NCBI RefSeq assembly: GCF_000807775.2
Contig: NZ_CP047385.1
Span: forward strand, 3,472,001 to 3,536,000
Direction: 5' to 3'
Length of the DNA: 64,000 nucleotides
Origin: Pandoraea fibrosis
Lineage (GTDB): Bacteria; Pseudomonadota; Gammaproteobacteria; Burkholderiales; Burkholderiaceae
The notes beneath the pieces are model-generated. The model was not told the origin of the DNA and searched no databases. It saw nothing but the letters and a program-made list of their open reading frames with translations. Below are positions 17,206 to 26,628 of this stretch, in pieces (the stretch's first letter is position 1; each line of letters starts with the position of its first letter). The position numbers were made by a program, and so were the translations under genes.

Positions 17206-17979
17206 ATGAGCAATCGCTTCCAGGGCAAGGTGGTTTTAGTCACCGGCGGTGCGCGTGGCATTGGCTACGCAACAGCCGAACGTTTCGCGAAGGAGGGCGC
17301 AAGCGTAGCGATCTGCGATATCTCTGCAGAAGCTGCGCAGACCGCCGCCGAAACGTTGCAGCGCGAGACGAATGGCAAGGCCGTCGGTTTCGGCTGCGAT
17401 GTCACCAACGAGGCGCAGGTCGACGAACGCTTCGCACAGGTGATCGCGCAACTGGGTGGCCTCGACGTTCTCGTGAACAACGCCGGCATCACACGCGACA
17501 ATCTGCTGTTCAAGATGTCGGTCGATGACTGGGACCTCGTCATGAACGTGCATCTGCGCGGCACCTTCCTGTGCACGCGCGCCGCGCAGCGCCATATGGT
17601 CGAGCAGCGCAGCGGCAAGATCGTCAATCTCTCCTCGACGTCGGCACTGGGCAATCGCGGGCAGGCGAACTATTCGTCGGCCAAGGCGGGCTTGCAGGCA
17701 TTCACGCGCACAGCGGCCATCGAACTCGGCCCGTTCAACATCAACGTCAATGCGGTGGCGCCAGGGTTCATCGATACCGAAATGACCCGCCAGACCGCCG
17801 AGCGACGCGGCATCGATCCCGAGGAATACAAGCGTCAGCGCGCCAGGAACATTCCGTTAGGACGTGTTGGCGTGCCCGGCGACGTCGCGAATGTGGTGGC
17901 TTTTCTCTGTAGCGAGGATGCCGCTTTCGTGTCGGGACAAATCATCTATGTGAAGGGTGGGCCGGAGACGTTGCGCTGA
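17206..17979 (+). CDS. short-chain dehydrogenase/reductase (FabG-like)
   Basis: A 257-aa classical SDR. It has the cofactor motif TGGARGIGYATAERF, the structural NNAGITRDN, catalytic Ser in SSTSALGNRG with YSSAK (Tyr and Lys), and a PGFIDTEMT segment. This closely fits 3-oxoacyl-reductase/3-hydroxyacyl-CoA dehydrogenase types. AGGAGA precedes the ATG. It heads the long plus-strand operon. In this context it probably oxidises a 3-hydroxyacyl-CoA from the hydratases to the 3-keto form for the thiolase, using NAD(P). Confidence 0.92.
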   Translation: MSNRFQGKVVLVTGGARGIGYATAERFAKEGASVAICDISAEAAQTAAETLQRETNGKAVGFGCDVTNEAQVDERFAQVIAQLGGLDVLVNNAGITRDNLLFKMSVDDWDLVMNVHLRGTFLCTRAAQRHMVEQRSGKIVNLSSTSALGNRGQANYSSAKAGLQAFTRTAAIELGPFNINVNAVAPGFIDTEMTRQTAERRGIDPEEYKRQRARNIPLGRVGVPGDVANVVAFLCSEDAAFVSGQIIYVKGGPETLR

Positions 17980-18028
17980 GATTGCGCACACGTCTGTCGT
18001 CACCATCAACGCTCATACGGAGAATTCA

Positions 18029-19585
18029 ATGCGTATCAAGGCATTGCCGCGCCAACTGGCGTGGCTGGGCTCGGGGCTCGCGCTGTGCGCCGCGCTGCTG
18101 TCGTCGCACGCGGCACTCGCCATCGGGGGAAAGCCCGCCGTCAATCGTGACACCGTGGTTTTCGCGGTCGGCAAGGACATCAACAATCTCGACGGACAGG
18201 TCGCCGCGACCGGCGATTCGCAACGTTACGGTTGGCAGCTCTTCGACACGCTTTATGCGTTCGACATCGATGGCAATCTGAAGCCGAGCGTCGCCACCGG
18301 TGTAAAGATTGCGCCGGATGGCTTGCAGTACACCTTCACATTGCGAAAAGACGTCACGTTTCATAACGGCACGAAACTCACGGCAAAAGATGTGAAGTAT
18401 TCGCTCGAGCGCATCGTGGCACCCGAGACCAAGAGCACGCGACGCCCGTATTTTGCCAATCTCGTCGAGCGTGTCGATGCGCTGAACGACACCACTGTGG
18501 TGTTTCACCTGAAGCGTCAGGACGGCGCGTTCCTGAACAAGATCGCCGGTTACTTGCTGCTGGTGCCGAAGGCCTACACCGAAGCGCTGCCGTCGCCGGA
18601 AGCCTTCGCGCGCGCGCCGGTTGGCTCGGGACCTTACAAGTTCGTCGAGCAGAAGATCGGCCAGTCGGTCACGTTCGAGCGGTTCGACGGCTACTGGGGA
18701 GCGAAGCCGGGTATCAAACATCTGGTTTTCAAAGTCATTCCCGAGGCGAGCAGCCGAATCAACGCCTTGCTCAATGGCGAGGTCGACGTGATCGACTATG
18801 TACCGAGCGTGGATGTCGCCCGGCTCAAAGCCAACGCCGGTCTGAAGGTGAAATCGGTGCCTGTGGGCAGTCCGCTGGCCGTGCGTCTGTACTCGAACGT
18901 GCCGGGCACACCGCTGGCGAAACGCGAAGTCCGGCTGGCGCTCAATTACGCGCTGGATACGAAGGCCATCATCAATCAGGCGTTGCATGGTGTCGGAGCG
19001 CAGATGTCGTCGTATGTATCGTCGAGCTACCCATACGGGGTGGATCGCACGCTCAAGCCGTATCCGTATGACCCGGCGCAGGCGAAGAAGCTGCTCGCAC
19101 AAGGCGGATATCCGAACGGATTCACGACCGACTTGCTTTGCCCGACCGACAACCCCAAAGAGCTTTGCGAAGTGATCGCCGCGTATTGGAGCGCCATCGG
19201 CGTCAAGACCAATGTGAAGGTCATCGACTACGCCGCCTGGAGCCGCCTGAACAACACGCACAAGGGTGGGCCGATGACGATGATGCAATTCTCGAATGCC
19301 ATCTACGACCCGGTGCATCCGATCAGCGGCGCGGCGACCAAGGACGGGACCTGGTCCGACTACTACAACCCGGAAGTCGAAGCACTCGTGGCGCAGGGCG
19401 ATGCGGCCACGTCGCGCGAGCAGCGTGACGAGATCTTCAAGAAGATTGCGCGTCTGCTGCACGACGACGGGCATGCCGTGCTGATTACGGAGCTGTACTA
19501 CACCTTCGCACAAGACGTGAAGCTGAACTGGGAGCCGCAGCATGGCAGTGGGTACTACAACTTGCGCAACCTGGGCTGGCAGTAA
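18029..19585 (+). CDS. ABC importer substrate-binding protein, family 5 (second paralogue)
   Basis: A 518-aa periplasmic binding protein. The signal peptide is clear (MRIKALPRQLAWLG, hydrophobic stretch, cleavage near SHAALA at about residue 31). It is a clear paralogue of the protein at 13364-14956, sharing for example DSQRYGWQLFDTLYAFD and AAWSRLNNTHK patterns. GGAGA precedes ATG 18029. It is followed by the ligase and the DppBCDF-like genes, so it is the likely primary receptor of the importer. The ligand is probably the island's growth substrate rather than a peptide, judging from the surrounding enzymes. Confidence 0.93.
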   Translation: MRIKALPRQLAWLGSGLALCAALLSSHAALAIGGKPAVNRDTVVFAVGKDINNLDGQVAATGDSQRYGWQLFDTLYAFDIDGNLKPSVATGVKIAPDGLQYTFTLRKDVTFHNGTKLTAKDVKYSLERIVAPETKSTRRPYFANLVERVDALNDTTVVFHLKRQDGAFLNKIAGYLLLVPKAYTEALPSPEAFARAPVGSGPYKFVEQKIGQSVTFERFDGYWGAKPGIKHLVFKVIPEASSRINALLNGEVDVIDYVPSVDVARLKANAGLKVKSVPVGSPLAVRLYSNVPGTPLAKREVRLALNYALDTKAIINQALHGVGAQMSSYVSSSYPYGVDRTLKPYPYDPAQAKKLLAQGGYPNGFTTDLLCPTDNPKELCEVIAAYWSAIGVKTNVKVIDYAAWSRLNNTHKGGPMTMMQFSNAIYDPVHPISGAATKDGTWSDYYNPEVEALVAQGDAATSREQRDEIFKKIARLLHDDGHAVLITELYYTFAQDVKLNWEPQHGSGYYNLRNLGWQ

Positions 19586-19611
19586 GCCTGCCTGCCAGCG
19601 GACGTGACTCA

Positions 19612-21426
19612 ATGAGCCAAGCCATGAACCGAGAAGACGGTAGCGTGCTGAGCCAGGCGGCACCGGCGGATGTCTTGACGACCGATAGCATCCCCCCGTT
19701 GACGCCTGCGGCAGACAGCGTCGACTGGACGCGCGAGACGTTCGGCAGCGCACTCACGTGGATCGCGCGAACGCATGGCATGCGTGAGGCCGTCGTCCAT
19801 GGCGAGACCCGCCTGACGTTCTCTGAACTTGCCGAGCGTATCTGCGCCTTCGCCCGAGGCCTGATCGCACTCGGCATCGGGCCGGGCGAGAATGTCGCGC
19901 TGTGGATGTCCGACAGCACGGATTGGCTCGTCGCCCGCTGGGCGGTGCCTTTGATCGGGGCGGTCCTGGTGCCCGTCAACACGCGATTCCGGGAAAGCGA
20001 CGTTGCCTATGTGCTGAGTCAGTCGGAAGCCAGCACACTCATCGTGGAGGAGCGCGCCGGCTCGGTAGCGCGCGGGATCCGCTACTTCGATATCCTCGCC
20101 CGTCTCGATCCCGATTGGGACAAGCACCGGCGTGGCGCGTGGCGTTGCGAACGCATGCCGGCGATGCGACGTGTGATCGGCTTGTCGTGCGATCGCACGC
20201 TGCCCGGCGGGATGGAAGACTTCCGGGCAGTCGAAGCCCATGGGCAACGTCACCGGCACGACGGTGTGCTCGAGCGACGCCTGAACCAAGTCAAACCCGA
20301 CGACGTAGCGCAAATTCTTTACACCTCCGGCACCACCTCGTTTCCGAAGGGGGCGATGGTTCGCCACGGCGCGCTGCTCGCGAACAATCAATATGCCGCT
20401 CAGTGCCTGAGACTGTCGCCGAGCGACCGATACCTCTCGTGTGTACCGCTTTTTACCGCAACCGGCACGTTCTATACCCTGGCGATGGCACTCTCGGGCG
20501 CGGCCATGGTCATCGCGGACCAATTCTCGCCGAAGCGCTTCTGTGAGCTGGTCGAACGCGAAAAGATCACCGTCAGTTTCTTCGTCGACACCATCGTGCA
20601 GGACCTCAAGGCGTTTGCCGATATCGGTCGTTACGACCTGTCGAGCCTTCGCACCGGTACAGGGGCGCCATTGCCGACGGCCTCGTTCGAGTGGGTCAGC
20701 ACAACGTTGGGGGTGCCCGAACTGGTGAGCGCCTACGGCATGTCGGAAACCTCCAACGCCGTTGTTCGAACCCGCTGGAACGACCCTTACGAGAAGCGTT
20801 CGCGCACGAACGGGCGACCGGTGCGCGGCGTGCAGATTCGTATCGCCGATATCAATACCGGTGTCTCCGTGCCAGCCGGCGTAACGGGCGAGATCTGCAT
20901 CGCGGGCTATGTCGTGATGAAGGGCTATTACCGGATGCCCGACGAGGACAAGAAAGCCATCGACGCAGAGGGCTGGCTCCATACGGGCGATCTCGGCGAG
21001 CTGGATGTCGACGGCTATCTCACTTACCGTGGCCGTCTGAAGGAAATGATCAAACCCGGCGGATTCAATGTCGCCACGCAGGAGATCGAGGTGTTCCTGA
21101 AAACCTACCCGGGCGTGCGGCAAGCCGTGGTGGTGGGTGTGCCGGATGCGCGGCTTGGCGAGGTGGGCTACGCCTACATCGAACGACAGGCGGGCGCTGA
21201 GATCGACCCGCTTGCGTTGCAACAGTATTGCCACGCGCACATCGCTAGCTACAAGGTGCCGCGTTACGTCGAGTTCATCGAGGACTGGCCGCTCACGGGA
21301 AGTCAGAAGATTCGCAAGCTCGAACTACGCGATCGTGCGACACAGATTCTCGCCGCGGGCGAAACGGCAGAGGCGGGCGGTCACGCCCAGCCGGCGGGGT
21401 CGTCTGAAGACGGAGGCCGCGCTTGA
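19612..21426 (+). CDS. acyl-CoA synthetase / AMP-dependent ligase
   Basis: A 604-aa ANL-superfamily ligase. The ATP loop reads YTSGTTSFPKGAM (the usual glycine after TSGTT is Ser-Phe), the A5 motif is SAYGMSETSN, A7/A8 are GWLHTGDLGELD and YRGRLKEMIKPGGFNV, and the catalytic lysine is in LTGSQKIRKLEL. It should activate a free carboxylic acid to its CoA thioester with ATP, the first intracellular step after import. The ribosome site is weak; ATG 19624 is an alternative start. The stop TGA overlaps the TTG start of the permease gene. Confidence 0.92.
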   Translation: MSQAMNREDGSVLSQAAPADVLTTDSIPPLTPAADSVDWTRETFGSALTWIARTHGMREAVVHGETRLTFSELAERICAFARGLIALGIGPGENVALWMSDSTDWLVARWAVPLIGAVLVPVNTRFRESDVAYVLSQSEASTLIVEERAGSVARGIRYFDILARLDPDWDKHRRGAWRCERMPAMRRVIGLSCDRTLPGGMEDFRAVEAHGQRHRHDGVLERRLNQVKPDDVAQILYTSGTTSFPKGAMVRHGALLANNQYAAQCLRLSPSDRYLSCVPLFTATGTFYTLAMALSGAAMVIADQFSPKRFCELVEREKITVSFFVDTIVQDLKAFADIGRYDLSSLRTGTGAPLPTASFEWVSTTLGVPELVSAYGMSETSNAVVRTRWNDPYEKRSRTNGRPVRGVQIRIADINTGVSVPAGVTGEICIAGYVVMKGYYRMPDEDKKAIDAEGWLHTGDLGELDVDGYLTYRGRLKEMIKPGGFNVATQEIEVFLKTYPGVRQAVVVGVPDARLGEVGYAYIERQAGAEIDPLALQQYCHAHIASYKVPRYVEFIEDWPLTGSQKIRKLELRDRATQILAAGETAEAGGHAQPAGSSEDGGRA

Positions 21427-22340
21427 TTCGCTATCTCACGCGCCGTGTGGCGCAATCACTGATCACGGTGTTGCTCGTCACGCTGGTGATTTTCCTGATC
21501 GTGCGGCTGATTGGCGACCCGACCCATCTGATGTTGCCCCCCGAGGCGACGGAAGCGGATCGGGCGGTGCTGCGCCATCAGATGGGCCTCGATCGTCCGG
21601 TCGCGGTGCAGTACGGCTCGTACTTGTGGCATCTGCTGCAAGGGCAGCTTGGCATGTCGTACCGGTTTTCCCGGCCGGCGCTCGACGTCGTGCTTGGTGC
21701 ACTGGGCCCGACGTTGTTGCTCACCACGTCGGCGCTCGGCCTGGGCATTCTCGTCGGGGTTCCACTCGGCGCCATCGCTGCCGTTCGCCGGGGAGGTGCC
21801 GTCGATCAATGCGCCAAGCTTTTCGCCATTCTCGGACAGGCGGCACCGCCTTTCCTGTTCAGTCTGCTGTTCATCCGCCTGTTCTCGATCCAGTTGTCGT
21901 GGTTTCCGACCAATGGCTACGGCACCTTCTCGCATCTTGTCCTGCCAGCCGTGGCGCTGGGGTGGTACTCGGCGGCCGGCATCATGCGGCTGACCCGCTC
22001 AAGCATGTCCGAAGTGCTCGACACGGAGTACATCAAGTTTGCACGGATCAAGGGCGTACCCGAGCACACGATCATCTTCCGCCACGCCTTGCGCAATGCG
22101 CTGCTGCCGATGATTACGTTCACGGCACTTCAGTTCGGCATCCTGATGGGGGGAGCCGTCTCGGTCGAATTCATCTTCTCGTGGCCGGGGATCGGCCGCC
22201 TGATTCTCGATTCGATCTCCAATCTCGATTACACGGTCGTGCAAGCGGCGGTGACGGTGGGGGCGCTGATCTTCACCTTGCTCAACCTGGCGGTAGACGT
22301 GCTCTACGCCTATGTCGATCCGAGGATTCGTTATGCATGA
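21423..22340 (+). CDS. ABC importer permease (DppB/OppB-like)
   Basis: A 305-aa permease with six membrane helices. The cytoplasmic EAA-like loop is EYIKFARIKGVPEHTIIFRH. It begins with TTG (MIRYLTRRVAQSLITVLLVT), and the TTGA overlap with the ligase stop indicates translational coupling. It pairs with the DppC-like permease that overlaps its 3' end. Together with the two ATPases it forms a complete peptide/nickel-type importer. Confidence 0.93.
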   Translation: MIRYLTRRVAQSLITVLLVTLVIFLIVRLIGDPTHLMLPPEATEADRAVLRHQMGLDRPVAVQYGSYLWHLLQGQLGMSYRFSRPALDVVLGALGPTLLLTTSALGLGILVGVPLGAIAAVRRGGAVDQCAKLFAILGQAAPPFLFSLLFIRLFSIQLSWFPTNGYGTFSHLVLPAVALGWYSAAGIMRLTRSSMSEVLDTEYIKFARIKGVPEHTIIFRHALRNALLPMITFTALQFGILMGGAVSVEFIFSWPGIGRLILDSISNLDYTVVQAAVTVGALIFTLLNLAVDVLYAYVDPRIRYA

Positions 22341-23232
22341 GGCTACGCCCCTCGATTTGCAGCAACGCCCGGCCGAACTCAGTGTGCCGGTGCCGGACCT
22401 GCGTGCACGCCGTCAGCGCTGGCGCGACGTCCAGCTCTGGGTAAGCCTTGCGCTGGCCATCGGGCTGGTCGTCGTGGCGCTGGCGCCGCAATGGTTCTCT
22501 CCCTACGATCCGAACGCGATCTCGTTGAGCGACATTCTCAAACCGCCGTCGTCCGCCCATTGGTTCGGTACCGATCAACTCGGTCGCGATCTGTTGTCGC
22601 GCGTCATCTGGGGGTCGCAGATTTCGCTGTATGTGGCGTTCTGCGCGGTGCTGCTTGCCGGCGTGTTCGGCAGCTTGTTCGGCATTGCCGCCGGATACCT
22701 CGGCGGTTGGGTCGATGCCGTGGCGATGCGTCTGGCCGACATTCAGCTCGCGCTGCCTGCTGTCATTCTCGCGCTGGTGCTGGTCGGCGCCATCGGGTTC
22801 AGCGTGTTCAATCTCGTGATCGTGTTGAGTCTCGCGAACTGGGCGCGCTTCGCCCGCGTGACACGCTCGGAAGCGCTGTCGCTGCGCTCGCGTGATTTCG
22901 TGCTACTTGCAAAGCTGGCCGGTGCTTCGCGTATTCGCGTGATCTTTGCCCACATCGTTCCGAACGTGATCAATACGTTCATCGTGCTGGCCACGCTCGA
23001 TATCGGCACGATCATCATTCTGGAAGCAACGTTGTCGTTTCTCGGGCTCGGTGTGCAACCGCCTACGCCGTCGTGGGGCGCGATGATCGCCGACGGGCGA
23101 GGCTATCTGGAAACCGCGTGGTGGATTTGCGGCATTCCGGGCATGGTGCTGATGGTGGCCGTGCTTCTGGCGAACCAGCTTGGCGACGCGTTGCGCGATC
23201 GGCTGAGCCCGACGATGTCGCGGGGGTGGTAA
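22333..23232 (+). CDS. ABC importer permease (DppC/OppC-like)
   Basis: A 299-aa second permease. It has the family's N-terminal OppC region (WFSPYDPNAISLSDILKPP, then WFGTDQLGRDLLSRVIWG) and an EAA-type loop SRDFVLLAKLAGASRIRVIF. ATG 22333 overlaps the upstream permease by 8 bases. The stop TAA shares one base with the next ATG. Tight overlaps throughout show a single transcription unit. Confidence 0.93.
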   Translation: MHEATPLDLQQRPAELSVPVPDLRARRQRWRDVQLWVSLALAIGLVVVALAPQWFSPYDPNAISLSDILKPPSSAHWFGTDQLGRDLLSRVIWGSQISLYVAFCAVLLAGVFGSLFGIAAGYLGGWVDAVAMRLADIQLALPAVILALVLVGAIGFSVFNLVIVLSLANWARFARVTRSEALSLRSRDFVLLAKLAGASRIRVIFAHIVPNVINTFIVLATLDIGTIIILEATLSFLGLGVQPPTPSWGAMIADGRGYLETAWWICGIPGMVLMVAVLLANQLGDALRDRLSPTMSRGW

Positions 23233-24314
23233 TGACGACGTCTTCAGCCCCGCTTCTGGAGGCCCGTCACCTGAGCACGATGCTACGGGGCAAGCATGGC
23301 GTGGTGACGGCCGTCGACAACGTCAGCCTGCGTGTCGACGCCGGCCGTTCGCTCGCGCTCGTTGGCGAGTCCGGTTCGGGCAAGAGCATGACATGCAACA
23401 CGCTCCTTGGCCTGTTGCCCTCCAACGGGCGACTCGTACAGGGCGAGGTCTTGTACAAGGGGCAGGATCTCGCGAAGCTGCCGCGCCGCGCGATGGAAAA
23501 GATTCGCGGCCGCGAAATCGGCATGATTCTTCAGGACGCGATGACCTCGCTCAACCCGTTGATGACCATCGGGGATCAGGTCGCCGAGATATTCCGCGTG
23601 CATCAGGGCATTCGCGACAAGGCGGAACTGCGCCGGTTGTGTGTCGAAGTGCTGGAGCGCGTAAAGATTCCCGCTGCCCGCGAACGCCTCGACAGCTATC
23701 CGTTCCAGTTCAGCGGCGGCATGCGCCAACGGGTGTCGATCGCGATCAACATCGCCCTCTCGCCCGAATTGCTGATTTGCGACGAACCGACCACTGCGCT
23801 CGACGTCACCGTGCAATTGCAGATCCTCAAGTTGCTTCGCGAACTTCAGCAGCAACGCAATATGGCGCTGATCTTCGTGACGCATGACCTGCATCTGGCG
23901 TCGCAGTTCTGCGACGACGTCGCCATCATGTACGGCGGACGCATTGTCGAGGCCGGGCCCATCGCCGACGTGTTCGCGCATCCCGCACATCCCTACACAG
24001 CGGGTCTTCTCAATGCGGTGCCTTCGCTCGGTCATTACGAGCGGCGTCTGGAAGCCATTCCGGGGCAACAGCCGGGACTGGCCGACTGGCCGGAAGGCTG
24101 CCGTTTCGCGCCGCGTTGCCAACTCGCTACGGAGCAGTGCCGCACGCGGTACCCGGATTGGTTCGAATGGCAGAGCGGCGAACGGCGCAGCGCTTGCTGG
24201 GAAACGGTCAGGATGCTGAGTGCCTCGTCTGCCTCGGAGACCCATGGCGCTGGAGAATCTCCGGCGGCCCGGGCGGGGTGCAGTGCCGGCCAAATCCGCA
24301 GGGAGGTGGCATGA
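23232..24314 (+). CDS. ABC importer ATPase (DppD/OppD-like)
   Basis: A 360-aa ATPase. Walker [10 protein letters not shown], signature FSGGMRQR, Walker [14 protein letters not shown]-loop FVTHD. It has the C-terminal oligopeptide-transporter region with the [11 protein letters not shown] block and cysteines ([14 protein letters not shown]) typical of the iron-sulfur or disulfide motif in DppD proteins. The C-terminal tail of about 35 residues is low in similarity. The ATG overlaps the previous stop, and the stop overlaps the next start as ATGA. Confidence 0.93.
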   Translation: MTTSSAPLLEARHLSTMLRGKHGVVTAVDNVSLRVDAGRSLALVGESGSGKSMTCNTLLGLLPSNGRLVQGEVLYKGQDLAKLPRRAMEKIRGREIGMILQDAMTSLNPLMTIGDQVAEIFRVHQGIRDKAELRRLCVEVLERVKIPAARERLDSYPFQFSGGMRQRVSIAINIALSPELLICDEPTTALDVTVQLQILKLLRELQQQRNMALIFVTHDLHLASQFCDDVAIMYGGRIVEAGPIADVFAHPAHPYTAGLLNAVPSLGHYERRLEAIPGQQPGLADWPEGCRFAPRCQLATEQCRTRYPDWFEWQSGERRSACWETVRMLSASSASETHGAGESPAARAGCSAGQIRREVA

Positions 24315-25384
24315 GCGCCCACGCCTACCTTTCGGTGCGCGATTTGCGCAAGACCTATGATGTGCGCCGCGGCCTGCTCGGCCGGGCCCGCCCGCTGCAT
24401 GCCGTGGCAGGCGTCTCGTTCGATGTCGCCCGGGGCGCGACGTTCGGTCTGGTCGGCGAGTCCGGCTCCGGCAAGAGCACCATCGCCAAAATGCTGATGC
24501 TCGCAGAGCCGGCGACCAGCGGTGTGGTGAGCGTCGACGGGCAGGATATCCGGTCGCTCGACGCCGCCGCCCGAGCGCATTTCCATCAAGTGCTTCAGCC
24601 AGTCTTGCAGGACCCGTACAGCGCGCTGAATCCGCGCATGCGTGTGGGGCGCATCATCGACGAGCCGCTGCGCATTCACCGGACCCTCGATGTTCAGGGC
24701 CGCGCACAACGTGTGGCTGAATTGCTGCGCCTTGTGGGGTTGCCTGCCAGCGCAGACCGCAAGTTTCCGCATGAACTCTCGGGTGGCCAACGACAGCGTG
24801 TGGCAATTGCGCGCGCCCTCAGCCTCAGTCCGCGCTGCATGATTCTCGACGAACCGGTCTCCGCGCTGGATGTGTCGATTCAGGCACAGATCCTGAACCT
24901 GCTCAAGGACCTGCAGGGTGCGCTGGACCTCACTTATCTGTTGATCTCGCACGATCTGGCCGTCGTGGCCTATATGAGCCAACGCATCGGCGTGCTCTAC
25001 CTCGGCGAGTTCATGGAGGTCGCCGACACGGCCACCCTCATGCGCGGCGCGCGTCACCCCTACACGCAGGCCCTGATCGCCTCGGTGGATGCCCGTGGGG
25101 CGAGCGGGGCGCAATCGGTGGCCGGCGAGATCCCGTCACCGATGAATCCGCCGTCGGGATGCCCGTTTCATCCTCGCTGCCCGCACGCGGCGGCACGATG
25201 TCGAGAAGAAAAGCCGGTGGCGCGGGAGATCGCGCCGCGCCACTGGGTGACTTGCCATTTCGCGGAAACGATTCCCGTAGCGACAGCGAACACTGCTGCG
25301 CGCGCCATCGGCCCGAGAGCGATAGAAACCGCCACCCCCTCCGTTCCGGAGAACCAGGCGGTCCCCTTTCAGGAGACAACATGA
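24311..25384 (+). CDS. ABC importer ATPase (DppF/OppF-like)
   Basis: A 357-aa ATPase. Walker [10 protein letters not shown], signature LSGGQRQR, Walker B MILDEPVSALD, H-loop LISHD, and the C-terminal CPFHPRCPHAAARC block. ATGA overlaps at both ends couple it to the DppD-like gene and to the following acyl-CoA dehydrogenase-fold gene, so transport and catabolism are on one message. A poorly conserved tail of about 40 residues follows the cysteine block. Confidence 0.93.
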   Translation: MSAHAYLSVRDLRKTYDVRRGLLGRARPLHAVAGVSFDVARGATFGLVGESGSGKSTIAKMLMLAEPATSGVVSVDGQDIRSLDAAARAHFHQVLQPVLQDPYSALNPRMRVGRIIDEPLRIHRTLDVQGRAQRVAELLRLVGLPASADRKFPHELSGGQRQRVAIARALSLSPRCMILDEPVSALDVSIQAQILNLLKDLQGALDLTYLLISHDLAVVAYMSQRIGVLYLGEFMEVADTATLMRGARHPYTQALIASVDARGASGAQSVAGEIPSPMNPPSGCPFHPRCPHAAARCREEKPVAREIAPRHWVTCHFAETIPVATANTAARAIGPRAIETATPSVPENQAVPFQETT

Positions 25385-26559
25385 ATTTCGCCGAAACCCC
25401 GTCGCTGTCCCGCCAAGGCAATCAGGCTGTGCTGGCAGCGCTTGAAGATGTCGTTCAGTCCCGTTTTCCCGCGCGTGAACGTGCCTACCATGACGCAGCG
25501 GCCATGCCGTTCGAGAACCTGCAGGATCTTTTCGAACTCGGCTTGCTGACCGCAACGGTGCGTCGGGAGCATGGTGGACTCGGCAGCAACGTGCGTTCCA
25601 GCGATCCGGCCACTTTCCTGCAAAGCATGCGCCGCGTTGCGCGCGTGTCTCCGGGCACCGCGCATTGCATGCAAGTGCAGAACCACGTGGCGTGGGCTAT
25701 CGACGAGTTGGGGACCGATGCCCAGCGCGAGCGCTTCGTGAAACCGATGACGCAAAAGATGAGCGTGTCGTCGTTCGTCGGCAGCGAAGCCGGCCGCAAG
25801 CACATGTATGTCCTGAAGACGACCGCGAAGAAGGTCGACGGCGGCTACATCGTCAACGGCAACAAGAACTATGCGACGAACGGCTATGAGAATGGCGTTG
25901 CCATCGTGTTCGCCACCATCGAAGGCGAGACTGAGTATGACAAGTCCCATCTGATGGTCATCATCGAGCCGGGCATGGAAGGGCTGAGCATCAACCATGA
26001 CTGGTATCGCCCGACAGGCATGCGCGTTTGCCCGAGCCCGGAAATCTATCTGAACGATGTTTTCATCGACGAACTGCATGTCCTCGGCGAGCCGGGCGTC
26101 TACCCGCGCGGACGTTGGCAAGGCCGCTTCCATCTGGGCTTTACCGCGAATTACCTCGGCATGATCGAAGGCGCCTACGCTTGGGTCAAACAGAGTCTGA
26201 TCGAGCGTGGCAGAGGGAAAGACCCGTTCGTACAGCTTCGTCTGGGGGAAGCCAAGACGCAATTGCTGGGGGCCCAGGTGGTCTTCGAGAACGCTATCGA
26301 GGCGTGGCGTACTGGCGACGTACAGCAAGCGGAACTGATTTCGATGCAAGCCAAGTCGATCTGCGCGCACGTGGCGTTGGAGATGTCGCACACCCTGATC
26401 ATGCTGGCCGGTTCGACAGCACTCTTCGACGAGTTCCCGCTCGGCCGGCTGATCCGCGACCTGAATACGCACATTCTGCACGTCGGCCACGACAAGACGG
26501 CGCAGATCGTGGGGGCGGCCGAGCTTGGGGAGTCGTTCGATTCGACACTGCAACGCTAA
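25381..26559 (+). CDS. acyl-CoA dehydrogenase-fold flavoprotein, probably a flavin-dependent monooxygenase
   Basis: A 392-aa protein of the acyl-CoA dehydrogenase superfamily. The N-terminal helical domain, the middle strand domain (SSFVGSEAGRKHM, YIVNGNKNYATNGYENG) and the C-terminal domain are all recognisable. The C-terminus carries GRLIRDLNTHILHVGHDKTAQ. This resembles the DszC/HsaA-type group, which uses reduced flavin and oxygen, more than true dehydrogenases. The YEGT glutamate of acyl-CoA dehydrogenases is absent. A flavin reductase is encoded at the end of the same operon (30023-30526). I infer the oxygenase part of a two-component system. CAGGAGAC precedes the ATG, which overlaps the DppF stop. 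Confidence 0.8.
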   Translation: MNFAETPSLSRQGNQAVLAALEDVVQSRFPARERAYHDAAAMPFENLQDLFELGLLTATVRREHGGLGSNVRSSDPATFLQSMRRVARVSPGTAHCMQVQNHVAWAIDELGTDAQRERFVKPMTQKMSVSSFVGSEAGRKHMYVLKTTAKKVDGGYIVNGNKNYATNGYENGVAIVFATIEGETEYDKSHLMVIIEPGMEGLSINHDWYRPTGMRVCPSPEIYLNDVFIDELHVLGEPGVYPRGRWQGRFHLGFTANYLGMIEGAYAWVKQSLIERGRGKDPFVQLRLGEAKTQLLGAQVVFENAIEAWRTGDVQQAELISMQAKSICAHVALEMSHTLIMLAGSTALFDEFPLGRLIRDLNTHILHVGHDKTAQIVGAAELGESFDSTLQR

Positions 26560-26628
26560 GTCGATCGCGCTCATCGCCGCGGCCCAGCCATCTTCGTTCA
26601 TCCGGATTTTGAGACTTCGAGAGTACCC

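Noticed and set aside
18026..19753. Minus-strand open frame (575 codons) opposite the second binding-protein gene
   Set aside because: Antisense shadow with Arg/His-rich translation; the plus strand is clearly coding.
19609..21240. Minus-strand open frame (543 codons) opposite the acyl-CoA ligase gene
   Set aside because: No recognisable domain; all ANL motifs are in the plus-strand frame.
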